Below the pieces are notes generated by a model that did no database searches, was not told the DNA's origin, and worked only from the letters and a program-made list of their open reading frames with translations. A stretch of DNA of 38,558 nt from Desulfuromonadaceae bacterium (GTDB taxonomy: Bacteria > Desulfobacterota > Desulfuromonadia > Geobacterales > Pseudopelobacteraceae), in contig JAQTZV010000019.1 in the NCBI GenBank assembly GCA_028687585.1, positions 1 through 38,558 of the forward strand, in the 5' to 3' direction. Below, one piece after another: positions 7,145 through 16,131 of this stretch. Position 1 is the first letter of the stretch; each line of letters opens with the position of its first letter. Both the position numbers and the translations under genes were made by a program.

Positions 7145-8662
7145 TTATGTCAACCCCTCCTGATATAGCTCCCTATAGCTGGTAAACATCTGCTGCTGCG
7201 TATAATAGGTTGCAACTCGTGCTATGGCCGCCCGTTGTGCCTGTTTCCATAGCTGTGGATCAGTCAACAGGCGACAACAGGCATCTGCCAAGGCCTGGGG
7301 AGAATTGATCGGCACAATGCCGCCGGCGGCGCCGAGCGCACGATCCTGTTTACCCAATCCTTCAACTAGCTGGCGGCAGGCGCCGACATCGGTCGCAACC
7401 ATCGGCACACCGGCGGCAAAGCCCTCCAGGGCGACCAGCGGCAACCCTTCGCTAATCGATGAAAGCACCAACAAACCTATTTGGGGAAACAGTTCAACCG
7501 GATCCATAAAACCGGTAAAACGTATCCGATCGGCTATTTCGAGATTTTGTGCCAGCGCACGGCACTCTGCTGCATACTCCGGGTCTTCTTCCTGCGGTCC
7601 CACTACCCACGCTTGCAGATCCGGGAGATCCGTAGCCAGCACCCTGATCGCCCGGATGAAGGTTTTGATGTCCTTGATCGGCACGACTCGCCCCAATAAC
7701 GCCACTATCCTGGGCGGGTCTGCCGGACGCATTTCTTGAAGCGGCGCAAAACGCGCCAGATCAATCCCGTTGGGGATTACCCGTATCTTGGCAGGCAAGG
7801 CGCCATCTTCAATCTGACGTTTTTGTATATCGCCATAGAGAGAGACAATCCGATCAGCCGCATCGTAGCAGAAACGCCCCAATGTTTCAAAAAAGCGGAT
7901 CCAGAGTTCCCGATAATAACTTACCTGCGTCGGATCCCGTTGCAGAGCATTTCGGTTATCCTGAATCCAGTCGCTATTTAACAGGTCTATGCGCCGCTCT
8001 TTGGTGTAGATGCCATGTTCGGAAAGCAGTAGCGGGCGACCGGTGTGATGATGCAACATACCGCCAAGAAAGCCGGCATAGCCGGTTGAAACAGAGTGGT
8101 ACATCCTGGCTGGAATTGCTGCGGCAGCAATCGCTGCCAGTTGCCAGATCGGAGCGTGCATGGTTCGGACCGTCCAAAAATAGTCAACAAACGAAGGATC
8201 ACTGCAACGTTCCTGGTAAAGTTGGCTGATATATTGCCACGATTGTTCGGCATACAGAAACTGGGAGTAATCTACTCCTTTTTTGGCGTCGAGATAAAAT
8301 GCCGTCTGCTTGAGTTCGGCCGGGAGGCCGTCAACATGGGGATTAGCAAACCAGCCATGCAGATGGCGTAAAATTTCAAATCCGCGATGATTACCATCGC
8401 AAGGAGTAATAGGGGGCTTCGCGTTGTCACTATGCAGAAAGTGAACCTGTAAATGTTTCAGATTAGTAGGGATTTCATACTTGAAATTGGTGTAATCGTC
8501 CGCTCGACTCCCGATAAAAATCGCACCGAACGTCAGTTCAGGAAAACCTTTGATAATCTGATGCACCCAACTGGAAACACCTCCTCTGACAAAAGGGAAG
8601 GTCCCTTCCAGCAGCAGCAATATGTCCACCTGCGCGGCGGCTGGAAATTCCTCTTCAATCAT
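7145..8662 (-). CDS. pelF: PelF, Pel polysaccharide glycosyltransferase
   Basis: Cytosolic GT-B fold, GT4-family glycosyltransferase that polymerises Pel from a UDP-N-acetylhexosamine, recruited to the membrane by PelD/E/G. The N-terminal VDILLLLEGTFPFVRGGVSS is the PelF signature. In the C-terminal half, IVALLGRVVPIKDIKTFI holds the Arg and Lys that bind the donor phosphates. SSISEGLPLVALEGFAAGVP holds the E-x7-E motif, followed by MVATDVGACRQLVEG. The start is ATG 8662, giving 505 residues. It overlaps the pelE stop as ATGA and has GGGGTGGG upstream. A TTG 12 bases further up is possible but less likely. pelG begins directly at its stop codon. Confidence 0.95.
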   Translation of the reverse strand: MIEEEFPAAAQVDILLLLEGTFPFVRGGVSSWVHQIIKGFPELTFGAIFIGSRADDYTNFKYEIPTNLKHLQVHFLHSDNAKPPITPCDGNHRGFEILRHLHGWFANPHVDGLPAELKQTAFYLDAKKGVDYSQFLYAEQSWQYISQLYQERCSDPSFVDYFWTVRTMHAPIWQLAAIAAAAIPARMYHSVSTGYAGFLGGMLHHHTGRPLLLSEHGIYTKERRIDLLNSDWIQDNRNALQRDPTQVSYYRELWIRFFETLGRFCYDAADRIVSLYGDIQKRQIEDGALPAKIRVIPNGIDLARFAPLQEMRPADPPRIVALLGRVVPIKDIKTFIRAIRVLATDLPDLQAWVVGPQEEDPEYAAECRALAQNLEIADRIRFTGFMDPVELFPQIGLLVLSSISEGLPLVALEGFAAGVPMVATDVGACRQLVEGLGKQDRALGAAGGIVPINSPQALADACCRLLTDPQLWKQAQRAAIARVATYYTQQQMFTSYRELYQEGLT

Positions 8663-9654
8663 TGCCCACCCCAAAACTGGGCAACAGGCCCGATACTCGG
8701 TCGATATTTTACCATCGGACCCTGTTCTACCAATCGCTTGATAGTGCTATAGTCCCGTCGGTGAAAAGCAATTTCCGCCTGGTACGGCAGGATTCTGAAA
8801 CGGTCGACACCAAGGGCAATTGCCTCTTCAAGAGCACGTTCTGCCTGGGTAACATCACGCTTTTTAAGGTGAATCCTGATCATCAAAATGGCAAGATCCG
8901 CCGTATTCTCTCCGGTTTCAAGCGCCATCCTGACATACCGTACCGCCTGCTCCATATAGAAATCCTGAAGTTTGTCCTGTGCCAGTGAGTTGTAGACCAT
9001 TTCCCAGTAAGCAAAGGCAAGGGTACGGCAGAGTTCTGACCTGCCGGCGGAAATGTCGGTATCTTTAAGCTGTTCCAGAGCTGTGGAGATAACCTGCTGA
9101 ATTGATCGTTCCTGCCGTCCGCAGAGATTGAACGCCAGCATACGGATTTCATCATCATTGTCACCGGTAGCAAGTTGCAGAAAACGACTGACATTACCGC
9201 CATCACTGCTGCCGACAGCCAAAAGTGCTTTCATGCGGTGTGCCCGGGGAAGCCGGACGGTACGCAATCTCGACCAGGCCCCCCCCTCGCCCATACCAAC
9301 CGGCATGGCAGCAGATTCAACCTGAAATGGCGGCAGCGGCACACTAAAAAACTCGGTTCGCACCGCATTATTCAGGAATCTGATGAAATACATTAACGTC
9401 AGCAAAGTCCCGACAGCACCCAGGGCAGGCACAAAAAAATTGAAGCTGAAGAAAAATGCATACAACCCTGCCTGTGGGGCATTGAAGCGTTTACTGAAGG
9501 TGCCGGTCAATAGAAGGGCCAGCAGTGCGGAAGCGATCAGATGACCGGCAATAAAGAGAACTGCCCGATGTATGAACGGCTCTGGACCAAAGAGAGCCAA
9601 CAGCGCGGCTTGTTCGCTTACACATCCATATATCAGCAGCTTGAGAGCACCCAT
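8659..9654 (-). CDS. pelE: PelE, inner-membrane TPR protein of the Pel complex
   Basis: A 331-residue protein with two N-terminal hydrophobic segments (about 28-52 and 62-92), followed by a soluble helical region with TPR-like repeats. Examples are the stretches around LALAYWEMVYNSLAQDKLQDF-like helices and around MIRIHLKKRDVTQAERALEE. The size and two-helix-plus-TPR layout match PelE, which binds PelD and links it to PelF/PelG. ATG 9654 abuts the pelD TAG (9655-9657) with zero spacing, and its stop overlaps the pelF start by four bases. Identification rests on topology, length and position between pelD and pelF more than on a single motif. Confidence 0.88.
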   Translation of the reverse strand: MGALKLLIYGCVSEQAALLALFGPEPFIHRAVLFIAGHLIASALLALLLTGTFSKRFNAPQAGLYAFFFSFNFFVPALGAVGTLLTLMYFIRFLNNAVRTEFFSVPLPPFQVESAAMPVGMGEGGAWSRLRTVRLPRAHRMKALLAVGSSDGGNVSRFLQLATGDNDDEIRMLAFNLCGRQERSIQQVISTALEQLKDTDISAGRSELCRTLAFAYWEMVYNSLAQDKLQDFYMEQAVRYVRMALETGENTADLAILMIRIHLKKRDVTQAERALEEAIALGVDRFRILPYQAEIAFHRRDYSTIKRLVEQGPMVKYRPSIGPVAQFWGGQ

Positions 9655-10968
9655 CTAGACATCCTCTGCTAACAGGTTCGCCAACTGATGTATCGGTTCT
9701 TCTCCGGATACCAGAGTGTGTTTACAGGAAATGCCGGGACTTTGCAGTGACATTTGAAACTGTTTTTTCAGCATTGTATCGAGACGTGTCTGGTACCCCT
9801 CTGCCGATGCTGTTCCGGCAAACGGCATTAACGTCACAAACTGCACTGACCAACCGATATCACGACGCCAACTGTGGTCAAGACCGCGCAGCTGCCGTTC
9901 CAGCAGCAGGCAGAGCTCATCCCGCCGAGGACCGGGTGAGAGATTGATAACCACCAGAGTGCTGGAAATATCAAGCTCGCGCTTCAAGCGGGTCATCTTG
10001 ACCAATTCAGTACCAAAAACGGCAGGACAATCGGAATATACGGTAATGAGGATACGAGCTATACCGGCAGCTTCAACATTGTCGGCAGCATATGCCAGCA
10101 ACACCGCCAGAATCTGGAGCGATTCACGATGCAACGCCATGAACGGCATGTCGGTTACCAGCAGTACTCCGAGTAAACAGCCGCTACTAGTACGAATAGG
10201 TGCTGCCACCAGGTAGCAGCTTTGATCTTCATCATTTAACCGGTTGGCCGCCTGATATGCAGTATGACGCGACTCAATTGCAGAACGGAGCAACAGATCA
10301 TTTTCCCGCAGCGGCGCTCCCTGACCGCACTGCGCCAAAGGCATGGCATCAGGCACACCGTTGTGCATCGCATAGATCGCTGCGCTGGAAAGAGAACAGT
10401 AGTGCGTCAGGAGTATCAGAAGCTCTTGTGCCAGCTCATGGCTGATTGCACCGTCACCTCCTGTCAGCAAATCACGCAGTTCCACTATGGCCTGGCGCAA
10501 GGTAACGGGGCGCATGATAAGGTTCTGTTCCAGCTGATCATGGGAATGGCGCACGACAAAATACGCCCTGGAGAGTTGTTCAAAGCGCTCGGAGGCGTGA
10601 CCCGACAGCAGCTCGGAACGCCGCAGCTTTGTTGCCCAGACGGAGCTGAACTGTCCGGCTATCAGCGTCAACAGGGTACCGCCAAGCATGAAATGCAACG
10701 GGAACAGCGCATTGATCAGGCCACTATATGATGCGGCAAACCAGAGCAGAACCAGAAGAGAGACGGAGCTGAGTGCCGGGGCAACGCCGTAGCGCAGTGC
10801 AACGAGCAGCGGGCCGAACCATAGCCACGGAAAGGCCGCCTGCACAAAGAACGGATCGGCGCGGTTCAGCAGATACCCTGCAAGCGGCGTCAACAGAGTC
10901 AGCGCTACGGTTTCCAGCCATCCGACAATATTGGGAAAACGAACAGTTATTGCGGTAAAAAGCTTCAT
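9655..10968 (-). CDS. pelD: PelD, c-di-GMP receptor of the Pel synthase
   Basis: Inner-membrane receptor that activates Pel synthesis when c-di-GMP binds its degenerate GGDEF domain. Layout over 437 residues: four closely spaced hydrophobic segments (about 15-112), a helical linker (about 118-160), a GAF-type domain (about 175-310), then the degenerate GGDEF domain. GGDEF itself is not conserved (RRDIG lies where it would be), so cyclase activity is not expected. The inhibitory-site motif is intact: R361-G-L-D364, with another Arg at 395. These match in spacing the R367-x-x-D370 and R402 ligands known in Pseudomonas aeruginosa PelD. ATG 10968 overlaps the TGA of the upstream lipoprotein gene (ATGA), and pelE starts right at its stop. 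Confidence 0.94.
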   Translation of the reverse strand: MKLFTAITVRFPNIVGWLETVALTLLTPLAGYLLNRADPFFVQAAFPWLWFGPLLVALRYGVAPALSSVSLLVLLWFAASYSGLINALFPLHFMLGGTLLTLIAGQFSSVWATKLRRSELLSGHASERFEQLSRAYFVVRHSHDQLEQNLIMRPVTLRQAIVELRDLLTGGDGAISHELAQELLILLTHYCSLSSAAIYAMHNGVPDAMPLAQCGQGAPLRENDLLLRSAIESRHTAYQAANRLNDEDQSCYLVAAPIRTSSGCLLGVLLVTDMPFMALHRESLQILAVLLAYAADNVEAAGIARILITVYSDCPAVFGTELVKMTRLKRELDISSTLVVINLSPGPRRDELCLLLERQLRGLDHSWRRDIGWSVQFVTLMPFAGTASAEGYQTRLDTMLKKQFQMSLQSPGISCKHTLVSGEEPIHQLANLLAEDV

Positions 10969-12746
10969 TTGATGGTGACCGATTTGATGTTGCTGTTATC
11001 GTCTTCATTTCCGACGGCATCAACCGCCCGAATGACAAAATAATAGGTCATTTCCGATTGTAGCCCGGAAATTGTCTGCTGATACGGATAAGCCGTACGC
11101 AAGGCTTCGTTCGGGTCGCTACTATTCCAAATGGTATCATAGCCGTCTCCAACCAGCGGCGTAAGGGGCAGTTTAACCGCTTTTGCAAAATCAAAGGGAA
11201 CCGGGAACGTTTGATAATACAGCAGATAGCTGACCTTGTGCATATCCAGAGCAACATCCCACGACAAAGTAACAGTACCGGTAGCCTCCGACTTAACGTT
11301 CTGGATGCCGATGCGCGGCACCGGGGGAGGCGGCGGGTACGCATTGTAGTTGACATTGTAGACACTTGTCCATTTTGGCGGCGTTGTATCGGTCAGCGGG
11401 GAATTGGTTTTTACGAACGAATTCATAAAATCAACCGATGCCGAGGTAATGTACGGGTATAAGCCAACTTCCTGAGCTTCCTTCATATCGGTACGGAGAA
11501 TATCAAAACCAAGCGTTGATCCCCCCACTAATGTATTGATGTCAATCCCATTCTTGGCAACATCATTGAAGCCGTTTGCATACCCGAGTGACAACACCTT
11601 GAAACCGTCCGCACCCGGACGATTTGCCTCTGCCATCAGCTTTGGCGCGACGTTGTATTTATTGTCCGGAAAATAGTCCGATACGACCGGTTCAGGAGCG
11701 TTGTTATCTAAATAGTAACTTTCAAAATAGCCGATATCTATGGTTCCCCTGGCTGAAACCTCGTAATGCGGCAGACGCGGATCGAAGAAGAACAGGCCGC
11801 GGTTCTGGAGAATAACCTTACCCGGAAAGTCTGCCCTGATTTGTTTCATAAAACCGGTAAAGCCTTGCGCCGTCCATTCCGAATTCGAATAATTTTCCGT
11901 GTCGGAACAGATAGTTCCTGTGTACGCATTGGGCGCCGCCGTGTCGATCGTGTCCAGAAACAGCCCGTCGCACCCCAACCCCTTACCGTAGGACGTTGTC
12001 AGCATCTCCGTAAGTCCGGGCGGTGTATGGGTGCCGCTGTCCATCGTCATTTTTTTCACAATCTGATACCATGCGGGATCTCCGGCGTTGACAAAGCGGG
12101 TTTTAAAAATGGGATTGTTATCCGGCTTCCCGTCAGGTTCTCCTTTGCAGCGCACCGCATTGTCATTGAGATAATAGGATGCAAAACCCCGGTTTGTCGG
12201 CATACCCGTGATCTTGTCCGGGCTTATGACCAGCGATCTGACACCAGCAGCTCGAGGATCAATGGATGGGCCGCTGCCATCACCGGTAAATCGCGAATCA
12301 GCAAGCATCTCCGTATCTGTCAGATCAAATGTTCGAGAATCTTCACCGATGGAAATATAGCAGAGGACCACCGCGTTATCACCGGGATCAGTCGGTTTTT
12401 CTCCCTGCTTGATCTGCATGATCTGCTCAGCCGATATGTTGCCGTTGTACGGATGGACTATGACCAACGGGTAGCTTTTCAGGGTATTAATGATTCCAGT
12501 GTCCAATGCTCCATACGTTATGGCGTAAGAGGTCGCGTTCGCTGCCATCTTGCGAACGTCAAGTCCTGCATTCGGATCTGAGACGGGCGGAACTGGCGGT
12601 GCAACCGAATCATTCGAGCCGTTCTTAAGCTCCTTGCTGCAGCCTGCTGAAAACCCGACCGTCAGTGCCAGAACAAGCGGCATCAGACGAGGCGTAATGT
12701 GACAGAGATGTTTTTCGATAGCGAACCACCTGATGAACGAAATCAT
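10965..12746 (-). CDS. GH114-like lipoprotein with C-terminal fibronectin III domain, inside the pel operon
   Basis: A 593-residue predicted lipoprotein not present in the classical pelABCDEFG set. The start is ATG 12746, overlapping the pelC TGA (ATGA); longer in-frame starts would lie inside pelC. The signal peptide ends in the lipobox FSAGC (Cys36). Residues ~60-450 resemble the GH114 hydrolase domain of PelA. GLGCDGLFLDTIDTAAP carries Asp265 and IDIGYFESYYLDN carries Glu342, aligning with DTLDSY and AAESLF in this operon's PelA. A proline-rich linker (YPPPPPVPR) leads to a C-terminal fibronectin III-like domain (about 500-593). By analogy with PelA it could cut alpha-1,4-galactosaminoglycan, tethered to the outer membrane. 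It may trim Pel at the exit or release biofilm. Activity is inferred; a binding-only role is possible. Confidence 0.85.
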   Translation of the reverse strand: MISFIRWFAIEKHLCHITPRLMPLVLALTVGFSAGCSKELKNGSNDSVAPPVPPVSDPNAGLDVRKMAANATSYAITYGALDTGIINTLKSYPLVIVHPYNGNISAEQIMQIKQGEKPTDPGDNAVVLCYISIGEDSRTFDLTDTEMLADSRFTGDGSGPSIDPRAAGVRSLVISPDKITGMPTNRGFASYYLNDNAVRCKGEPDGKPDNNPIFKTRFVNAGDPAWYQIVKKMTMDSGTHTPPGLTEMLTTSYGKGLGCDGLFLDTIDTAAPNAYTGTICSDTENYSNSEWTAQGFTGFMKQIRADFPGKVILQNRGLFFFDPRLPHYEVSARGTIDIGYFESYYLDNNAPEPVVSDYFPDNKYNVAPKLMAEANRPGADGFKVLSLGYANGFNDVAKNGIDINTLVGGSTLGFDILRTDMKEAQEVGLYPYITSASVDFMNSFVKTNSPLTDTTPPKWTSVYNVNYNAYPPPPPVPRIGIQNVKSEATGTVTLSWDVALDMHKVSYLLYYQTFPVPFDFAKAVKLPLTPLVGDGYDTIWNSSDPNEALRTAYPYQQTISGLQSEMTYYFVIRAVDAVGNEDDNSNIKSVTIK

Positions 12747-13288
12747 TTTGACGGTTCGGCAACCGGCTGTATCGGCATCTTTTCGACCAATGACTGCAGC
12801 AGCTGCTGTGCCACTGAACTGACTGCATCGCGGCTCCAACCGCTCCGGCCGGCACTGCCGCTCCAAAGCACCTTCCCTTCCGGCAGTTCCATTACCAGCA
12901 AGGTCATGCCTACCACCGGCTCACCATCCAGGCCAACCTTGTAGCGCCATTCCGTTACCGTACCGGTAACCGCAAAGCGTATCCCCTGTTTGACCGCCCA
13001 TGCCACCCCCTGCTGATAACGCCTGGAGCCACGGTCCGGCAGCATATCTCCTTCACGCTGTTCAACCGGAGCCATGGTAACCTTCCGGACCCCGCCGGCA
13101 TAGAGCAATACCTGGGTGATCGCCTCGGCACGCTCGGCGGCATACGGCGTTTCGGTGTTGTTTATAAAGTGAAGAAGCGCCCACTCACTGTCACCAGGAA
13201 TGGCCTTGCCTCTCTCGGTCTGCCTGAGTGTTGTACAACCTGACAGAACAAAGATGGCCAGCAGCAGTAACATCATCAGTTGTTTCAT
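12743..13288 (-). CDS. pelC: PelC, outer-membrane lipoprotein of the Pel exporter
   Basis: A small lipoprotein that in Pseudomonas forms a dodecameric ring on the periplasmic face of the outer membrane and guides Pel to PelB. The start ATG 13288 has AAAGGAG seven to eight bases upstream. A GTG seven codons earlier lacks this. The signal peptide MKQLMMLLLLAIFVLSGC ends at the lipobox LSGC (Cys18), followed by a ~163-residue mature domain with the FINNTETPYAAERA-type opening and FAVTGTVTEWRYKVG core strand of the family. The total of 181 residues fits. It sits 20 bases after pelB and overlaps the next gene by four bases. Confidence 0.92.
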   Translation of the reverse strand: MKQLMMLLLLAIFVLSGCTTLRQTERGKAIPGDSEWALLHFINNTETPYAAERAEAITQVLLYAGGVRKVTMAPVEQREGDMLPDRGSRRYQQGVAWAVKQGIRFAVTGTVTEWRYKVGLDGEPVVGMTLLVMELPEGKVLWSGSAGRSGWSRDAVSSVAQQLLQSLVEKMPIQPVAEPSK

Positions 13289-13308
13289 TGGTATCTCCTT
13301 TCGATACA

Positions 13309-16131
13309 CTAATTTAGACTATAGCGGTACCGCAACTCAATCTTGGAATTCACATCGCGGTAACCGAAACTCCCGCTTTCCTGGGAAAATGTGCCTTCCA
13401 GTCTATCCAGACCGAAAACCGGTCCGACTGCCCCTAATTCGTAACGAAAACCGGTCCCGCTGACACTGCTCCAACTCAGATCGGCGCCGGCGAAAGGGAG
13501 CCAGCGTCGATGGTAACCGGTTCTGGCTTCCTGGCCGACGGTTATGCCACCGCCTATCTGGGTAAACGGCCTCGGCACAAAATAGTCTTTGGCGGCACCA
13601 ACCGGCATGAGCGCCAACGTCCGCCCGACCGGGGTTCCATTCTGTTCAAAATAGTAATAACCACCGAAAATACGAACGGTTGCATCGGGCCAATCCAGGA
13701 GTAGTCGGTGGGTACCTTCCCCCTCAATTGAGAGACCATTTCCAAGCATGCGACGCTCCTGGTCCCGCAGATTGCGCACCGTCAGTCGCGATGAAAAAGT
13801 GTCGCGCGGGGTTACGGCGGTCAGCAGTCCGATGCCCGCCTCGTCCTTCATCCCGCCAATCCGCAACGGAACACTCTCAGTGGCCTGCCACCCGAGCCGC
13901 AGCCATAGATCCAGGGCCAATCGGCTGTTCAGATGCCAATCGGAGGAAATTCCGTATGAAGCGAAGCGCGATAAGGCATCCGTCACGCCCGCTGTCAGAG
14001 TGGCACTCCCTTTTTCATGCTGCATCTGCACGCTCAGTAGTCCGCTTTGGGCGCTATCGAAGTATTCACGCACGACACCCATCTTCTGATGACGGATTTC
14101 GGTGTTGTTAATCTCCACCGCCACCGCTACACGTTTTGTGGCGGGATACGAAAATGAAACGACCTCTTCCGTAAAAGCGACGCCGCCCAGCTCCTGAAGC
14201 GAAAGGCGCAGGCGCGCAGCTGCGGGGTGCGAATAGTACAGTGCTCTGACCTGCTTATCCAGAAGATTGTCGCGGTCATTGACCTGAAAATGCTCGAAAG
14301 CGACTGTTTCTGCCAGAGGCGTATTGCCGCTCCGTTTAGCGCCTTCAATGGCATCCCGATAGGGTAGCCGCGCCAGGCGCGTTTCAAGCAGGCCGGCAAT
14401 AGCGGAGCGATCATTTTCCTCCAACGCCAATCCAAGCAGCGCCCACTCGGGCAGTTCGGTTGACCGGGCAAAACTGCGCCAATGCCAGAGGCGCGCCAGA
14501 TCGGTCTCTCCGGTAGACATGGCCCATCCCATTATAAGCTCATTCGTTACGGCATCATCGTTTCCTTCGGCAATTCGCCGAATCAGGCGACTCAGATTAT
14601 CCCCCGGCGACAGATACATCATCAACTGTGCGTGGGTCAACAGATCGCGACGCCTTGTTTCCAGCGAATCCTTGTGTGAACGCAGCCGCGTAACGACGAG
14701 ATTTTGTGCCTGGCGTCTCGCCTGCCAGGCGGCTTCAGGATGACCTGCCTGCTCCAGCACATCACCATATGATGCCAGCCAGGCGGGGTCATTCTGCCGT
14801 GAACCGGCAGACATCCGGTAGATCTGCAAGGCATGAGTCGGCTCTCCCAACAGCAGCAGAGCAGCAGCCACAGGCTCACGCAACGCGGGAGTGTCGGCAA
14901 TCAGCGTTTCCCACTCCATGACCAGCGGGCGTACCCCTTCGACATGCTTCAAATCAATCAGCAACCAGAGACAGTCAGAGAACAGATCTTCAGTGATATT
15001 TTCGCTGGTAACCGCAGTCGCCACCGCTTTCAGACTTGCCTCACGATTACCGGTTTGTCGACACAACAGCGCCAGGTAATACCAGGAGCGTCCATCACGG
15101 GACAACATACTGCGTTGCCCAGGTGTCAAATCCCGGTAGAGTTTCGCTAACTCCCCGGCGCGGCCACACCTCAGCCCCGTATCCACCAGCGTATACCACC
15201 AGACCGGTTTCGGGAATCGTTGCCACCCCTCACGAATAATCGGGTAGGCCAGTTCAGGGTCGGACAGCTGAAAGGTCAACTGGATCCGCTGATAATCAAC
15301 TTCAGTGCTTTCTCCTGAACGGATTAGCATCAAGGAGCCTTTAACCGCTTCAGGAGTTCTCTGTAACGACCAGGCAAGATCAGAATATGCGCGCCAAAAA
15401 GCCGTTTCCCGACCGGGTGTTGACCGTGCAGAGTGGCGCAAGACGTTCAAGGCCTGTTCAGCATCCCCGTAACCATACCAGAGCGTGGCAAGATGCAGTG
15501 ACTCATCAGTAGTAAGCGGTTTCAGAAGCGCTCGTTGTTCCCAGGCGTCAAATGCCTCACGCGGTCGCCCCAAATTCTCGGCCAGACGAGCCCGCTCCGT
15601 TACCTGCCACACCGGGTCGGACATCGGAATCGAGTCGGAAGTCAGCATGGTGTATCCCTTTTCGGGCAGCCCCAGACTTTCAACAACCGCCAGATATTCT
15701 TTCTGCAACTCCGGAGTTGCTGATTCAGCCAGCAGCCGTTCAAGCAGCAGCTTTCGAAGCGGCAATTCGTTCAGAGAACGGGAAATTCTTAATGCTGACT
15801 GGACGGCACTCCCGTCCCCATGTTCCACCAGGAAAAACCAATGCTGCAGAGCCAGATCAGGCCTGCCGGCCCATTCTGCGGTTTGCGCGCCCTTGAGGCG
15901 CCATGCCTTGTCAGCGGGGCGCGCTTGCAGAGCTCGTTCGGTAACCGCCAATGCTTCATCCAGACTGGAATTGGCAAGAAATACGGCATGAGCCAGTTCA
16001 AAAAGTTCCTGATCAAAAGCGGCCGAGATCTTCGGGCCGTCGAGCGGCGGCAGTGCGGCGACTGCGGGAGAGATCAGCAGACAACCCAGGACGAACCATA
16101 CCGCAATAGTCCTCACGCTCACGGGTCTCAT
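13309..16131 (-). CDS. pelB: PelB-like outer-membrane TPR porin (short form)
   Basis: Outer-membrane exit channel for Pel. It has 940 residues: a cleavable signal peptide (about 1-25, ending near AVAALPP), a long helical TPR superhelix (about 35-620, many A-L-W-Y helix pairs), and a C-terminal region (about 640-940) of alternating strands consistent with a beta-barrel, ending RYRYSLN with alternating hydrophobic/aromatic residues. Pseudomonas PelB is about 1,190 residues and begins with an inner-membrane helix instead of a cleavable signal. Here that part appears to be supplied by the separate TPR protein encoded just upstream, whose TGA overlaps this ATG (16131) by four bases. The C-terminal residue is Asn rather than the usual Phe of many porins. 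Confidence 0.9.
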   Translation of the reverse strand: MRPVSVRTIAVWFVLGCLLISPAVAALPPLDGPKISAAFDQELFELAHAVFLANSSLDEALAVTERALQARPADKAWRLKGAQTAEWAGRPDLALQHWFFLVEHGDGSAVQSALRISRSLNELPLRKLLLERLLAESATPELQKEYLAVVESLGLPEKGYTMLTSDSIPMSDPVWQVTERARLAENLGRPREAFDAWEQRALLKPLTTDESLHLATLWYGYGDAEQALNVLRHSARSTPGRETAFWRAYSDLAWSLQRTPEAVKGSLMLIRSGESTEVDYQRIQLTFQLSDPELAYPIIREGWQRFPKPVWWYTLVDTGLRCGRAGELAKLYRDLTPGQRSMLSRDGRSWYYLALLCRQTGNREASLKAVATAVTSENITEDLFSDCLWLLIDLKHVEGVRPLVMEWETLIADTPALREPVAAALLLLGEPTHALQIYRMSAGSRQNDPAWLASYGDVLEQAGHPEAAWQARRQAQNLVVTRLRSHKDSLETRRRDLLTHAQLMMYLSPGDNLSRLIRRIAEGNDDAVTNELIMGWAMSTGETDLARLWHWRSFARSTELPEWALLGLALEENDRSAIAGLLETRLARLPYRDAIEGAKRSGNTPLAETVAFEHFQVNDRDNLLDKQVRALYYSHPAAARLRLSLQELGGVAFTEEVVSFSYPATKRVAVAVEINNTEIRHQKMGVVREYFDSAQSGLLSVQMQHEKGSATLTAGVTDALSRFASYGISSDWHLNSRLALDLWLRLGWQATESVPLRIGGMKDEAGIGLLTAVTPRDTFSSRLTVRNLRDQERRMLGNGLSIEGEGTHRLLLDWPDATVRIFGGYYYFEQNGTPVGRTLALMPVGAAKDYFVPRPFTQIGGGITVGQEARTGYHRRWLPFAGADLSWSSVSGTGFRYELGAVGPVFGLDRLEGTFSQESGSFGYRDVNSKIELRYRYSLN

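Noticed and set aside
11766..12581. 271-codon plus-strand open frame
   Set aside because: It is an antisense shadow of the GH114 lipoprotein gene, Arg/Ile-rich and without domain motifs.
12747..12866. Longer 5' end of the GH114 lipoprotein (start at 12866)
   Set aside because: It would overlap pelC by 120 bases and bury the signal peptide. ATG 12746 overlaps the pelC stop as ATGA and puts the lipobox at residue 36.
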